A stretch of DNA of 64,000 nucleotides from Blumeriella jaapii (GCA_009599575.1 VWND01000021.1:310001-374000), one strand, 5' to 3'; positions 46,582 through 59,644 are shown, counted from the first letter of the stretch. Notes: generated by a model not told the origin, from the sequence alone. Program-made: numbers and translations.

Positions 46582-48685
46582 TGTTACGATCCTGGCCTGG
46601 CTAGTGGTAGTTGCCAGTAGTATGAATGCTGGTGGTATTGGATTAAGGTTTGGGGCACGGACCACCTCGGCCACTAGGCCTCGCGCTAAGTCACGTGATC
46701 CATAAGCGCAATCCATTATATATAAAGTTCGCGACTCCGAGTATTCTAGCTCGGTGTTTTTTTTTTAATTTATATGCGTACCTTTTGGTTTATATTACCC
46801 TTTTGATTATTTTTAAGCTAGCTATAATATAAAAAAAAACCAAACAACCTTCGCTAAAAAGCTTTGTATTTACGGTTAAAAATTCGATCTGCTTTTGCAA
46901 TTCGAACTTTTTTCAGGCCGTTCGTATCGACGTTTATTTATCGGTGCTTTAATTAAAACTTTTTTTTATTAATTTTGTTTTCAGAAAAAGCTGGAGTTTT
47001 TTTTTTTTATTAATTCGATTTGCTTTTGCAATTCGAATCGCTTTTTTTTAATATTACAATATTTTATATTTTTTTTGTAAATCGACGCGGCATCCGAAAA
47101 CGAACGCAACCCGTATAATTCGGCTTCGAATCAGCATTTCCATTTTTTGCTTTTGTTTCTGGCGCTTCCGAATTTTTATTCGTTTTAAGCTTTTTCGACG
47201 ATTTTAGCAGCGAGTTTTTATTTTACGACTTTTTTATTAAATTATAATCATTTGCTGGATTCTTTCGCTTTATTATCGAATTTAAAATCGAATTATACGA
47301 CGCTGATATTTCAGTATTTCTAAACCGACGAATATTCTTCCGACTGCTTAGCATATCTGCCAACGCTAAAAGATTTATTACGGCTTAGCAGTTTTAAATC
47401 GCTCAGATAATCGTTTAAGTTATTACCGCCGCTCGCTTTTCAGTTTTTTTCGCTAATATCGCCCCGCGACGCTTTTTTTTTATTCCGAGCTTCGCGCGCT
47501 TTTATTATAAACTTTTAATTAATTCCAAAATACTATTTTTTTCCGTTTTCGACCTAGCTATTTTTCGAATCGAATTATTCAAAATCAAATACTTTCGCTA
47601 CGCTTTTAGCGACTATTAAAATAAAGTTAAATACGACGCATAAAAAATAAATATAAAACTGTTTATTAAAAAATACTTAAGAAATTTTATATAAAATATA
47701 AATTAAGCTAAAGCATATTTTAAATGCATTATATAAAAAAATAAAAACCATTATTTTAAAACATTTAAATCCCGAGTTTTATAACCAAGCCTAATCGGCC
47801 CGAAACGTTTTTTTTGCATTTTTAATTAGCGCTTTTTTGATTATAACCGCGTTTAGTTTATTAAATTGCAATATCATAAGTTTTTATATAAACAACGGTC
47901 AGATTTATAATAATTTTCGTTTTTTGTTTATTCGTTACGTAATTATTAGCAAAATTGCTAAAAACCGTTGATTTAAAAATATATGCGAAAAAATCACTTT
48001 TATTTTTAAATACGATTTCCGAATAAAAAAATATAAAATAAATAGTAATTATATTGTTTTAAACGAGTTTTTAGCCGTTGCGGATAAAAAGTTACGTAAT
48101 ATCCGAGCTGAAAAAATGGCTTTTGCCCGTCGTATAAATTATTTTTTTTTTGCTATAGCTTTTGCTAATTAAAATTCTAGGCGTACTCCCGGTATTTTTA
48201 AAGTTTTATAACGTTTTACTTTTTTAATTCCTTTTGTTCGCACGGCTTTTTTCTTTTTTAATAAAAATTCTTACGAGCGTATAGCTGCTACTTTTATTAT
48301 TTTCGGTTTTTTTCGTTTGGCTGCGCGTTTTTTTAGCGCTTATTATAATTACGGCAAATCCGGCCATTTCGCAAACGTTTGTTTTAACGCCAAGTTTAAT
48401 CGCAAAATCGCCGAAATAATTATCGACGAAAAGCAAAACGATTTGTTAAAAAACTTTTAAGCCGTAGCAAAAACTTTTATTATAGTGTAAAACGGTGATA
48501 CCTTGTATTAATGGGAGTTGGTAGTTTTAGCTATGGTTGAGGCATGGACCCCTCCGAAACCCCCTGCCGCTGACTATTTTTAACAGGTATAAGAGCAAAG
48601 CATCCTTTTAAATAGTACTATAGGCGCGCAGTTTAATTTATATTTTTATTTATTTTTTTTTTTCTTTTTTCAGTTTTTTTTAAAG
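46582..48685 (+). mobile_element. Degenerate gag-like element C, boundaries uncertain
   Basis: It starts at an undamaged TGTTACGATCCTGGCC where the A-minus match ends and runs to the target duplication of A-plus. Plus-strand frames at about 47780-48450 read as a broken gag-like protein ending in a zinc knuckle (48341-48382: YYNYGKSGHFANVC, originally CxxCGKSGHFxxxC), followed by stops. GC-normal patches of 100-150 bp at 46582-46720 and 48484-48570 share some word order (ending GGCACGGACC / GGCATGGACC, then a TATA-like box and TTTAATTTATAT) and may be two diverged LTRs of a short gag-only element. Alternatively the second patch is the 5' LTR of element D, split from its body by A-plus. Confidence 0.55.
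48681..48685. repeat. Target-site duplication of A-plus, left (TAAAG)
   Basis: TAAAG precedes the left LTR; TAGAG follows the right LTR at 56044-56048. The one difference is a G-to-A change of RIP type. Confidence 0.7.
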
Positions 48686-49098
48686 TGTCAGGAACCAACA
48701 TCACGTGTATAAGTCAGATGATCCGCCAAAACCCTCTGCCTCCTACCAATCCTCGAATAGCACTCTCTGCGGATAGGCCGTGGGGGCCGGATAGTATTGT
48801 GAAAGCTGGAAATAATATTTAAATAAAATATTTTATAGGAGTAATTGCTAAAAAACCAGTTATTAAAATTATATTAAAAAAAATAAAAAAAGATCGGAAT
48901 AAGGGCTGAAAAAGCATACTAAATGGAGTTCGCCTGGTTTCTTAGAAAATACTTTTCTCGAAGGCTCCACCCTTTTTTTTGTATTTATACACGCTTTTTA
49001 CTAAAAATATAAAAAGTAAAAATCAGTTTGATTATCAATCCAATTTTATTTAAGTTTTATTATTTAAATTAATATTTCCCTGCTTTTTAATTTTTACA
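48686..49098 (+). repeat. Element A-plus LTR, 5'
   Basis: 413 bp, TGTCAGGAACCAACATC at the start and TTTTTACA at the end. The first about 110 bp are little damaged; the remainder is heavily AT-shifted. Confidence 0.93.
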
Positions 49099-49159
49099 TT
49101 TTGATTTTTTTATTTACCGGAACGGCAGTTCGATATTACTAAAACAATCTTTTATTATA

Positions 49160-50720
49160 TTATTATATTTATATCGTTATTATCGATATTATAATTTTCG
49201 CATTCGCAAAAAACAGGCACTTTTAATTATTTAAAAAAACTTAGCATTTTCGGCTGCTTAAGAAAACTTTATACTATCGTTTTTTTTAACGTTACCAATT
49301 TTATCAAAAATCGAAAATACTTTATTATTAAAGCGCGACGACTTTTCAACTTTTTTTATCGAAGAAATTATTAAAAAAGGCTACGCTTAAAGCGATTCGA
49401 AAAATTTTTTTATCGAAACTTTAATTTATTTAGCTAACGAACGAATCCGCGCCGAACAAAAAGAAAACGATAAACGTAAAAAAATAAAAAAAATACGAAC
49501 TAAAATAAAGCAAAAAAAAACTAAGAAAAAAATCTACGAAATAATCAAAAGATTCGAAAAAACCAAAAAACGCCGAAACGAATTCCGAAAAAAAGTTAAA
49601 TAATTTCAACGAAAACTTAACGTTTTCGAAAATATCGAAAAAAAGATTTTTATATTTTTTAACACCGTTTTAATTAAAAAAAAACAAAAAATAACCTAAG
49701 CCGGCGATTATTATAAAATATTTTCGAAGTATTACGATAATAATACTTATTGGAAACGATTTAGCATTTTTTTTAAGCATATTATATTTTTTGTAAAAAA
49801 CACAGCGAATTCGAGCCGAAAAATATCAAAAATAAAAAACTTTTTAATATATCGAAAAAAAAATATTAAAAAAGCTTAATTTTTTATTCGGCGTGCAAAG
49901 CGAAATTTCCGCCAAAATAAAAAAAATAATATTTTGTATTAATCAAAAGAAAATTAACGCTTATATTCTAGCTTTCGACGATAAAATAAAAAAAAAATAA
50001 ACCGGATACGAACGACGTTCTACGAATATTCGAATTATATAAAACGATTTTAAAAAATAAATATTAAACTTTTTAATAAATGCGAAAAATCGAAAAATCG
50101 CGGCTTCGAATTTATACGATAAAACGAAGCAAAAAAAACATAAATCAATTAATAATTTCGTTGCTTATTTAAATAATCTCGAATAGCAATTGCAAATAAC
50201 AAACGATACGATTAAAAAAAAAATGCTTTTCGCAAAACTCCGATTTATTTTTCGAAAAAAAATTATTAAACGAAGCAATATTATAATTATAAGCTCGTAC
50301 GAAAAATTAATATTAATCGCTCGTCGTATCGAAAATGCTAATAAAATTATCAGCGACGAAACAAAAAATAATAAACGACGAAACGAACGCAAAAAAAAAA
50401 AAAAAAAAAAAAGATTTATATTTACGATTAAAGCTTAAAAACTAAAATAAATATATATCGTTTTCGATTCGAAAATACGTTATAAAAAAAAAACGAAAGC
50501 GAAAAAACGACAATTTTAATAAAATCCTTTAAAATTCTAAAACTTTTAACGACTTTTTTTATTTTTCGAAATGCAATCGCTGCTAAAAAAAAAAGCACCG
50601 CATAGCTAATTATTCAAAAGTCGAATATTATAAATGCAACAAAAAAAAATATATAACCTTAAACTGCTTCGAAGTTAACAAATTTAAAAATTCGGAAAAA
50701 GCTTTCGCTCGATTTTAATT
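49160..50720 (+). pseudogene. A-plus gag remnant with zinc knuckle
   Basis: Broken frames rich in Lys/Glu/Arg. At 50626-50667 the frame reads YYKCNKKKYITLNC, a CX2CX4HX4C zinc knuckle in which the first Cys and the His have become Tyr (TGT to TAT, CAT to TAT), exactly the changes RIP makes. Gag upstream of it has a strongly basic, coiled-coil-like composition. Confidence 0.7.
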
Positions 50721-51339
50721 TCGTCGCTACTAATAAAATCGAGCGAAAAAAAAAAACAAAAAATAATAATTTTAATCGAAATTAAAAAAGTTAAAAGCGA
50801 AACTTGTACGAAACAAACTTTTATCGATTGCGGCGCGAAGAAAAACTGCGTAATTTAAAAGTTATTAATTAAATATAAATAAAAACCAATTTAAAAACGT
50901 ATTAATTTATTTACGATTAAAAAAAAAAAAGTAATTATTTACGATACGCATACGTAATTTATTCGCGTTATTAATAATTATAAAACAATTAAAAAAATAC
51001 AAAACGATTTCGTAGCTTGCGATATAAATATCCCAAAGATTTTACTTATTCTAAAGTTTCCTTAGTTGCGAAATATCGACCCCGTTATAAATTTTCGAGC
51101 TAAATCGTAGCGATACTTAGTCGAACGCTTATAGTTTAATTTTATTACAATTAAACGTTTTAAAAAATCCAAAAAAAAGCAAGCGTTTTGTATCGTTTTA
51201 AAAAAAGCTATTAAAAAACAATATTAATTACTTTTCAAATACGACGATTACGCCGACGTATTCGATAATACCGCCGCGGTTATTTTAACTTTTTACTATT
51301 TTATAAAACATCGAATAAACTTCGCGGAAAAAAAAAACC

Positions 51340-51960
51340 TTTTTTAAAAACCAATTTATTTTTTATCGAAATCCGAACTTATCGAATTACGCGAATATTT
51401 CGATTCGAACTTAAAAAAAAGCTAAATAAAAAAGTTTATTAGCTTTGTTAGCGCACCGGTAATATTCATACCGAAAAAAAACGGAAGTTTACGATTATGC
51501 GTCGATTATAAAAGTTTAAACGCAATTACGATTAAAAATCGAACTTTTTTATTTTTTATCAGCGAAACTTTGAATCGTTTGAAAAAAGCTAAAATATTTA
51601 TCAAGCTAAATTTCATTTGGGCGTATTACCGCTTTCGAATAAAAAAGGGAAATAAATAAAAAACTGCGTTTCGCATTCGTTACGAACATTTCGAATACTG
51701 CGTATTACTTTTCGGCCTTTCGAACGTATTAGCAATTTTCTAAGCGTATATTAATTAAGCTTTAATCGGTTTAATAAATATTACGTATATAATTTACTTC
51801 GACGATATTTTAATATTTTTCGAAAATTCCGACGATTACACAAACGCGGTAAAAAAAGTTTTCGAAAAACTCCGTACTAATAAATTTTACGGAAATCTGA
51901 AAAAGTGTGTTTTCGACACGAATACGATTGAGTTTTTAAGCTTCGTCGTTACTTTTACGA
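51340..51960 (+). pseudogene. A-plus reverse transcriptase remnant
   Basis: Frames shift, but SAPVIFIPKKNGSLRLCVDYKSLNAITIKNR is plain from about 51445 to 51545, and IYFDDILIFFENSDDY at about 51790-51840 carries the YxDD catalytic pair. This is a Ty3/gypsy RT, with both blocks in the right order and spacing. Confidence 0.88.
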
Positions 51961-52090
51961 GAATTGAAATAGATTTAAAAAAAGTAAATAATATTCGGAA
52001 ATAATTTTTTTTTATTATATAGCGAAATATTTAAATATTCTTAGGTTTTATTAATTTCTACAAACGTTTTATTAAGAATTACGCTAAGCT

Positions 52091-52390
52091 TTGCCGATCT
52101 ATTACAGATTTTTTAAAAGAAATGCAACGAGAAAAAATATCGGATTTTTTTCGTTTTTTATTCGAAGCGAAGCTCGCTTTTTTACTTTTAAAAAAAAAGT
52201 TTTGCTAAGCATCGATTTTACGTTATTTCGATTTTCGATTAAAAATTCAAATCGAAACAAACGCTTCGAAATTCGCTATAAGCGGAATATTATTTTAATT
52301 ATTCGGCGAAAATGCAAAAGCACGTTAGCATTTTATCGCGTATTATTCGAAAAAGCTTTTTTTTATAAAATAAAAATACGAAGTTTATAA
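52091..52390 (+). pseudogene. A-plus RT connection and RNase H remnant
   Basis: A 99-codon open remnant with FFSFFIRSEARFFTFKKKVLLSIDFTLFRFSIKNSN, fitting the gypsy pattern F-x-W-x-x-x-x-x-x-AFxxLKxxLxxxPxLxxFD. It precedes the ETDAS RNase H block, here read as ETNAS in a shifted frame. The mirror copy in A-minus is at 43720-44019. Confidence 0.8.
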
Positions 52391-53039
52391 CGCTAAGCTA
52401 ATAATTATAATTTACGCTTTCAAATAATAAAACTAATATTTATATAGCGCTTCCGACGTTATTATTATGCGTATAAATTATTATAATCTGAAATACTTTT
52501 TTACGAAAAAACGTTTAAACGAACGTTAAGCGAAATGGGCCGACGAATTAATTAAATACGATTTTGCAATCGAATATAAAACAAAAGTTTTTAATCCGGC
52601 GAATGGTTTTTTCCGCCGGCCAAATTTAAAAAAAGATTTAAAAAAAAATAACGAGCAATTGTTTACGCTGCATCGTAAGCTAAAACTAGCTTATTTAAGA
52701 AATTTTAAAATGTTTTTCGTAATAAAAATACGCTTAAAATCGAAGCATAAACTATTTCGCGCCGATAAATATTCGAAGCTTTTATTAACGAGATCAAAAA
52801 GTAAAAAGCAAGCGAAAAAAAGCCAAATAAAAAGCTTTTTCGCCGGATTGTTTTTTGCTAATATTATTAATTATAAATAATATATATTACGAAGCGTAGC
52901 CGCTGTATTGCTATAATCCGAAACGGCTAATAACAAGCTAGCAAAACCGATTTATAAAACTATTTTTAAATTGTAAAAATTTGATTTTTTTGTATTATAA
53001 AAAACGTACGAATCGGCTTCGCAAAACAATCGAGCCGGA

Positions 53040-53990
53040 TCCGAAAAACACTGGCGTATAAACCAAAATAAATTATTACGTTATAAAAAACGTGCGTATA
53101 TTTCGAATAAAAGCGCTATTAAAAACGAAATATTAAAAATTAATTACGACGATCCGACCGCCGGCTATTAAAACTTTCGGCGAACGCTAAAACTGGTCGA
53201 AAAAAAGTATTTCTGGCCTAGTTTACGAAGCGACGTAAAACGTTACGTTAATACGTATAAAAAATGCTAAAAAAACAAATCTAAAAAGCACCGATCCTAT
53301 AGCGAATTAACTTTTTTTTCGACTTTTACGAAATTTTAAAAAAAAATAATTATGGATTTTATTACAGGTTTATTTTTTAGTAAAAAACGAAATCGTATTT
53401 ACGATTTTATATTCGTTATAATAAACCGATATACGAAATTATCGAAATATATACCGATATAAAAAACGATTTTAATCCCAGATTTGGCTAAAATATTTAT
53501 ATAATACGTTTATAAAGATTTTGGCTGTTTTAAAAAAATTATTACAAATAAAAAGTCAGTTTTTATTAATAAATTCTGGTTTTTAATAATATTTTATTTA
53601 CAAATACGACGTCGATTAAGCACCGTTTTTTATTTTTAAACCGATAGCCAAACGGAACGTTAAAATTAAATTTTAAAATTTTATTTTCGTACGTACTGCG
53701 ATTATCGACAAAACGATTAAGCTACGAAGCTTGCTTTAGCCGAGTTTACGTATAATAACTCGATACACGCTTTTACGAATTTTACTTTTTTTCGCATGCT
53801 ATACGGCTTTTACTTAAAATTTAGCAGCAACGTCGAAAGCAACGTTGTAAAAAAAAAAATACCGTTAGCGAAAAAACGAGTTAGAATATTGCAAAAAAAA
53901 AAAGAAATACTTAATAAAAAACTAAAAAAAACCAACGCGAATTACAAAAAGTTTTACGACGCTAAACACAAAAAAACTAAATTTTAAATA
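53040..53990 (+). pseudogene. A-plus integrase remnant
   Basis: Reads YDDPTAGY (HDxxxAGH zinc-binding start), TLKLVEKKYFWPSLRSDVKRYVNTYKKC, then IMDFITGLFFSKKRNRIYDFIFVIINRYTKLSKYIPI, ITNKKSVFINKFW and further. This is a gypsy integrase core in the usual order (MDFITGLP, DRxTKxAxxIP, TDRGxxFxSxFW). The zinc-binding His and catalytic Asp residues have changed in part. The last open piece is 53796-53987. Confidence 0.85.
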
Positions 53991-53999
53991 AACGATAAA

Positions 54000-54330
54000 G
54001 TATTATTATCGACCAAAAACCTTCGACAGCTGCGATTTTCTCGAAAGTTTTTAAATAAATATTTAAAACTTTTTAAAATCAAGCGAATTATATACGAGCA
54101 CGGCCAAGCTTATCAATTCGAACTTCTTTTTTAATATCGTATTTACGATACTTTCCACGTTTTCTTATTAAAATTTTAGCAGAATCGGAACGATACCGAA
54201 CCGAAAAATAATATAATAAAATTTTAAAAATCCGAAAAATACGAAATTAAATTAATACAAACTTATAAAAATACAAAAAAAAGTCGATATTATTTGATGC
54301 GATAAAAAAGCTATTTACCAAGCGAAAACT
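54000..54330 (+). pseudogene. A-plus chromodomain remnant
   Basis: Broken frames contain the FNKYLKLFKIKRI, YRIYDTFHVFLLKF and ...KKSRYYLMR*KSYLPSEN segments, which line up with KYLGPFKI, IHPVFHVSLLR and RxQYLVKWKGYPxSENTWEP of chromovirus integrases. Confidence 0.8.
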
Positions 54331-55630
54331 TCTAAAAGCCAAAAAACCATTTTACGAACGCAAAAAAAATTATAAAAAAATACTTAAAAAATACGACAAA
54401 TAATAGCAACAAAGTAATAACGAATGCGCGTCGTAAAAGCAAAAAAAAAAAACAAAAATATTTAAAAAACCTTAGAACCGCCGCTAAATTAATTTATTTT
54501 TATCGTTATTTTTTTTTTTATCGTTATCGCTATTTTTTTTAGATTTAAAAGCAGCAGCAAATTAAAAAAAATTAATATTAAACGAATTCGCAAAATATTC
54601 GATTTATTTTAATTAAAGTTTTTACAATAGCCGTAATCGAATTTTAAATTGCAACTACGATATTTTCGTAAAAATCCAAAATTTAATTCAATTGGTTAAA
54701 ATAAATCCGAGCGACGTTTTCGAAATATCGGAAAATACGTTTTATATTAGCGTCGTTAAATAAAAAGGCCGGCGCAATTAAAGCTTTTAAAACAGCAGCA
54801 GCCGCTAAACCGGCAAAAACGAACGCAGCAGTAGCAGCAGCAGCGGCAGCCCGAGCCGCGGCGCAATTCGCACGATTTTCGATTATTATAAAAGCCGAAG
54901 CGTCACTTTTTTTTAAACGATTTATATAAGCGTCGTAAATAATAAAATCGATAAAAGTTTTAGCAAAAGCTTTGATTTCGGTAATAAAAAGAAAAAAAAC
55001 GGCAGCGGCGATAATAATATCGAAACGATTTATAAAATCGTTAAAACCCGCGAAAAAGGTTTGCGCCTCGATAGCGCGTGCGGCAAAAACTTATAATTAA
55101 TTAAAAACGAATTCGAATAAAAGTTTAAAAAATTTATAAAAAAATATTAAATATGCGAAGCTTTGCAGCGGTTGCATTTTACGCTAAAAAGCTCGAAAAC
55201 GCAAAAAAGCAAAAAGTCCGTTATAATACTTTCGCGTAAAATTAAACGAGCGCATCGAAAGCAAATAAAAATCAAAAGCATTTTAAAAGTTCGCGGCGAA
55301 CGCGGCGAAAAGCAATTAATTAAAATAAAAAAAAGCTAACGAAAAAATAAAAAAAAAAAAAAAAAACAAAAAATTAAGCAGGAAAATAGCGGCCATTTTA
55401 AAAAAAAAGCTTTTTTAAACGAAAATACGAAGCGTTATCGAAAACAAAAAAAACAAAATAGCAAAACAGCTATAATTTACGACCGAAAGCGAAAAAAACA
55501 GTTATAATTCACGACCAAAAGCGAAAAAAACCGCATGTTATTTCGAAAGCGTAACGCACGTTATATACGAAAGCATACGCATAAAAAAATCAATCGCTTT
55601 TAAAAACCAAAAGCTTAAAAAAAATAATAA

Positions 55631-56043
55631 TATTAAAAACCAATATTACGTATATAAATCAAATAATCCGCCAAAACCTTTTGCTTTTTATTAATTCTCG
55701 AATAATATTTTCTGCGGATAAACCGTAAGGGCCGGATAATATTATAAAAGCTGGAAATAATATTTAAATAAAACATTTTATAAAAATAATTGCTAAAAAA
55801 TCAATTATTAAAATTATATTAAAAAAAATAAAAAAAGATCGGAATAAAAGCTGGAAAAGCATACTAAATAGAATTCGCTTGGTTTCCTGAAAAATATTTT
55901 TTTCGAGGGCTCCACTCCTCCTTTTGTACTTATATACGCCTTCTACTAGAAATATAAAAGGTAGAAATCAGTCTGACTATCAACCCAACCTTATCTGAGC
56001 TCTATTATCTGAACTAGTATTTCCCTGCCTTTCAATCCTTACA
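55631..56043 (+). repeat. Element A-plus LTR, 3'
   Basis: 413 bp, TATTAAAAACCAATATTACG at the start (G-to-A changed TGTCAGGAACC) and TTCAATCCTTACA at the end. Here the outer (right) 140 bp are the least damaged, the reverse of the left LTR. Confidence 0.93.
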
Positions 56044-56048
56044 TAGAG

Positions 56049-56890
56049 ATTCTTTAAATTATTTTATTTATCGACATATGGCCGTATTAGTTTGGTTTTT
56101 TTATTTACTTTTATATTTGATAATTTACGCAGAGATTTAAATTTCGGTATTTTGTTTTTATATATTCGCCGATGCATTTTTCAAATTCGCAGTTAAGATC
56201 GATTTCGATATTTCGCTATTACGGCTTAAAAGATTTCTTATATAGTATTATTCGCAGCTGTATTATATAAAAGATCCTTAATGGCTTTTTTTATTTTACG
56301 CATAGTTATTAAATTACAAAAGTGCAATATATTTCAAAAACGTTTGAAATTACGGTCAGGCAATTTTAAACCGTACGAAATTCAAAACTCGAAAGTCGCT
56401 CTTTTGTTTAAAAATAATAAATCGAATATTAGTTCGTACGCTTCGACCGTTACGCTCGGCCCTTTTGAATTAGATTTTTTTTGGTTAAACGCTTGGCGAA
56501 AATTTAATTTTTTGATTTTACGCTTTGTGATTATAGCAATTACAATTTGCGGCTTTTTATTAAAAGTAATAAGAAAATGGCTATACGTGTATTAGCCTGA
56601 GCTACGGAATATCGAAACCGTGGATTATATAGCAATATTATATTAATCCAGTTAATTTACTAAAAAATAAGTTTTTTAATATATTATTTAAATGTTTGGA
56701 CGCAATTTTATTTTATTTAATTTTTTTAAAAAACACAAAAATCTTTTTAATAGCTTTTTTATTAAAAACGATTTCTTTTATATTAAAAACTTTTAATTTG
56801 CAATTCTAGAAAACACTTATTTATTTAATTCAAATCCTACCAACATTTTTACTAATACTATAAATAACGACGCTTTTCGTTTTTTTATAC
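56049..56890. other. Unassigned AT-rich stretch upstream of the D gag
   Basis: A 104-codon plus ORF (56281-56595) has one hydrophobic segment but no recognisable domain. The stretch may be the leader of element D, whose 5' LTR would then lie left of A-plus. Confidence 0.4.
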
Positions 56891-59644
56891 GAGGCCGCAT
56901 GCCCCTTCCTGGCTCCTTTGGTGCACTCTTATTTAATGGCGCTAATATTACCGATTTCATCGAGAAATATAAAAAAACTTGTAAGGATTTCGGAGTTTCT
57001 GAAACTAAAATATTCGATAAATTTCTTCGCTATTATGACCCAATTATTAAAAATATTATTAAATCGATAAATAAATAAAAGGCTATTAAGGCTCGAAATT
57101 GGCGCAAATTAATTAAAACTTTGAAATCGGAATTCCGAAACCACGATCGCTAATAAATTCGCGATACTATCGCTTTTTTTAAACAGTTTATTATAATAAT
57201 TCGCTAAGCTAAAAAACTTAAGATTTATTATCGTATTTATACGAGAATTTCTGACGTTTTCGTTAATAAAAAGGTTTTAAGCGAAGTTGAACAAAGAAAA
57301 TTATTTTTATTTGGCTTTTCAATTAGCATTCGTAACAAAACTATTAAATATTTTAAGATTAATAAACAAAACTTTGAAATTTTCGATTAGTATTCCAAAT
57401 TTATGAAATTCGTTTTTAAGCAAAACCAAAGCGAACGTATTATTAAAGCTATAAATTAAAAGAAATCTCCTTTTTTTATTTATAAAAAAGACGTGGAAGC
57501 TTTAATACAAAAATATGCCTAGTTATTAAAAGTTACCGAAATCGCTAAAAACAATCAGTTATTATATTATTTAATCGTTTCGCAAAACTTATAAGCTTGG
57601 AAAAACTTAATAAAAATATCGAAACTTTCGTATTAAAATTTACCGATATTAAAATTTAAAAACTTTAGAGCAAAATCGAAGGTTTTATGCAATAGCAAAA
57701 AAAAATTTTTTACGTTAATTCGGATAATAAAAACGATTAAAATGGCTTTTATAATAATTATTCTTTTTAAAATGCGCGAAATAATCAGCCTCGCTAAGTT
57801 ATCGTAAAAATAATAGCTGTTTAATAGCAATCTTTTCGTATTAGCGATCAAAATCAGCGAAATATTAATTATAATAACGATTATCAGAGGAAAAAAAAAA
57901 ACCAACGCGGAAATCAAAATCGCGGCTATTAAAATAATAAAAGTAATTATTAAAACAGACTCCGTGGTTTTAAATATGGATTTTGTAATAATAAAAAAAT
58001 TTACTGCGAAGAATTTTATATTCGCTTTAAATATAAAGCGTTTAATTTTTATATAAAAAATAGTATTTGTTATATTAATAAATATAGAGCGATTTGCTTC
58101 GGACCGACGGAAGCAGAAATAGGCCTTTTTAATAAAGCTGAAAATCAGAGCTGGTTAAATACTATTCGTTTGAAAATGAAAAGTACGAAATAAAACGACT
58201 GTTTGGAAAACAGGAAAAATGTAAAAACGATTTTTATTAATAAAAAAGAAAATATTCCAGAAGGCGTATTAATTAAAAAGAAAACTTTTATTTTAAGCGT
58301 AAGTGGAATTTAAATGTATAAATGGAAAATAAATATATATATTGCTAATGCAAATATCGCATTTGCAAATATTATAGTTGCATAATCAAGCTAGCGAATT
58401 ATAAGAAAGCAAAATGCTTCTGTTTTATTCGCTAAATTAACTGATATAAAAAAAAACGTTAGAATCGAAAAGAAAAAAGATTTTGAAATTCGAAAAAAAT
58501 CGAGAAAATTATTAAAAAAACGTTTATAATAAAAGAAATTAACGACGATATAAATAATATCGATACCGATATTCCGGTTTAAATTATTTAAAAAGTACCA
58601 GCTTTTAAACGCTTATTATTAATGCGAAGCGAAAAATAGATCGATAAATATATTAGCTTCGAAGCCGTCGACGAAACTATTAAAAAAATTATAAAATAAA
58701 AAATTGAATTGAAATTCAGCGATTTATTTAGCATAAAAAAAAGATTCGATAAAGTTATTAATAAACAAATTTTTGTATTAAAAAAAAACGAAAAAATTGA
58801 AATTACGCGAAAAAAAAACGATTTTGAATTGAAGAAAAACTAGAAAAAAATTTATAATACCGCAATTAATTTAGCCGATAGAAAAAATTTTTCGAAAAAA
58901 GTCAGCTTTTTGGCTTTCGTTATAAAAATCCAAAAGTCAAAACGACGAAACTGCTTTTATACGGCTATAAAAGTATTAAAAATAAAAATTATATTTGAGA
59001 AAAGTATTATCGCTCTCGTTTTATTCGATAATAAAGCCGAAATTAATTGCATAAACTAGAAAACGGCCGAAACTAATAGTGTTTCGATTATTATCGATAA
59101 ACGAATAATTTATATTATCGTTAATAAAAATATTATTAAGTTTGATAAAATTATACGAAATATGAAAGTCGACGTCGGAAGTATTATTATTTATAAAAAC
59201 TTTTTAATAATAAAAAAATGCTTTTATCTTATTATTTTTAAAATGCTTTGGATTTTGAAAAACTTCGTTAGTTTTAAATACACCGAAAACGGTTAAATAA
59301 AAACCTTTTTCTAAAATTAAAACCGATTTTTTTAAAATCAAATTATCGTCGCCGGCGATAAGGTTTTTTTAGTCGACGTTTTATCGGAAAACGAATAGCC
59401 GGCTTTAGTTTTAAAATAAACGCTGGGCTATAATAAAACTTGGAAAATACTCGGCAAAAGCATTTACGTCGCTAATCGAAATAGCATCGCGAATAAAATT
59501 AATTAATATTAACATTTTTGGCTATTAATTCGAAAATAAAAATTCCGAAGATTTCGTTTTCGTATTAAATAAATCCGATTTATATATTTTATTTTTTTAT
59601 ATTAATATCAGCACTTTTTATAAGCGCAAAGCTGATAAAATACG
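56891..59644 (+). mobile_element. Ty3/gypsy-like element D, gag-protease half, interrupted by B2
   Basis: Plus-strand remnants read MPLPGSFGALLFNGANITDFIEKYKKTCKDF...FDKFLRYYDP from 56899, the opening of a fungal gypsy gag (PGSRxAPxFxGxNxxxFLxxYxxxCxDxG...R). A Cys-rich segment at about 57960-58130 (FKYGFCNN...ICYINKYRAICFGP) fits the zinc-knuckle linker C-x-x-CxxxxHxxxxC...GxCHLNExGRICLGP. At about 59010-59290 DNKAEINCINWKTAE... and MKVDVGSIIIYKNFLIIKKCFYLIIFKM match a retroviral-type protease (DxGAEINVM...VxVGGxxxxxxFxVxxxxxxxLILGxP). Pol proper is not in the window; element B2 begins at 59645. Confidence 0.72.

Larger units (their letters stand above)
48686..56043 (+). mobile_element. Ty3/gypsy chromovirus element A-plus, full length but dead
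   Basis: 7358 bp with two 413-bp LTRs and a 5-bp target duplication with one RIP-type mismatch. Plus-strand order: gag with zinc knuckle (50626-50667), RT with YFDD (51795-51806), connection and RNase H (about 52030-52390), integrase (about 53040-53750), chromodomain (about 54010-54330), then a long 3' region with an Ala-rich island. This is the reference copy for A-minus. Confidence 0.93.

Noticed and set aside
57633..57917. 94-codon minus-strand ORF with hydrophobic Ile-rich sequence
   Set aside because: It is antisense to the element D gag; Ile/Leu/Phe richness simply reflects AT-rich DNA.
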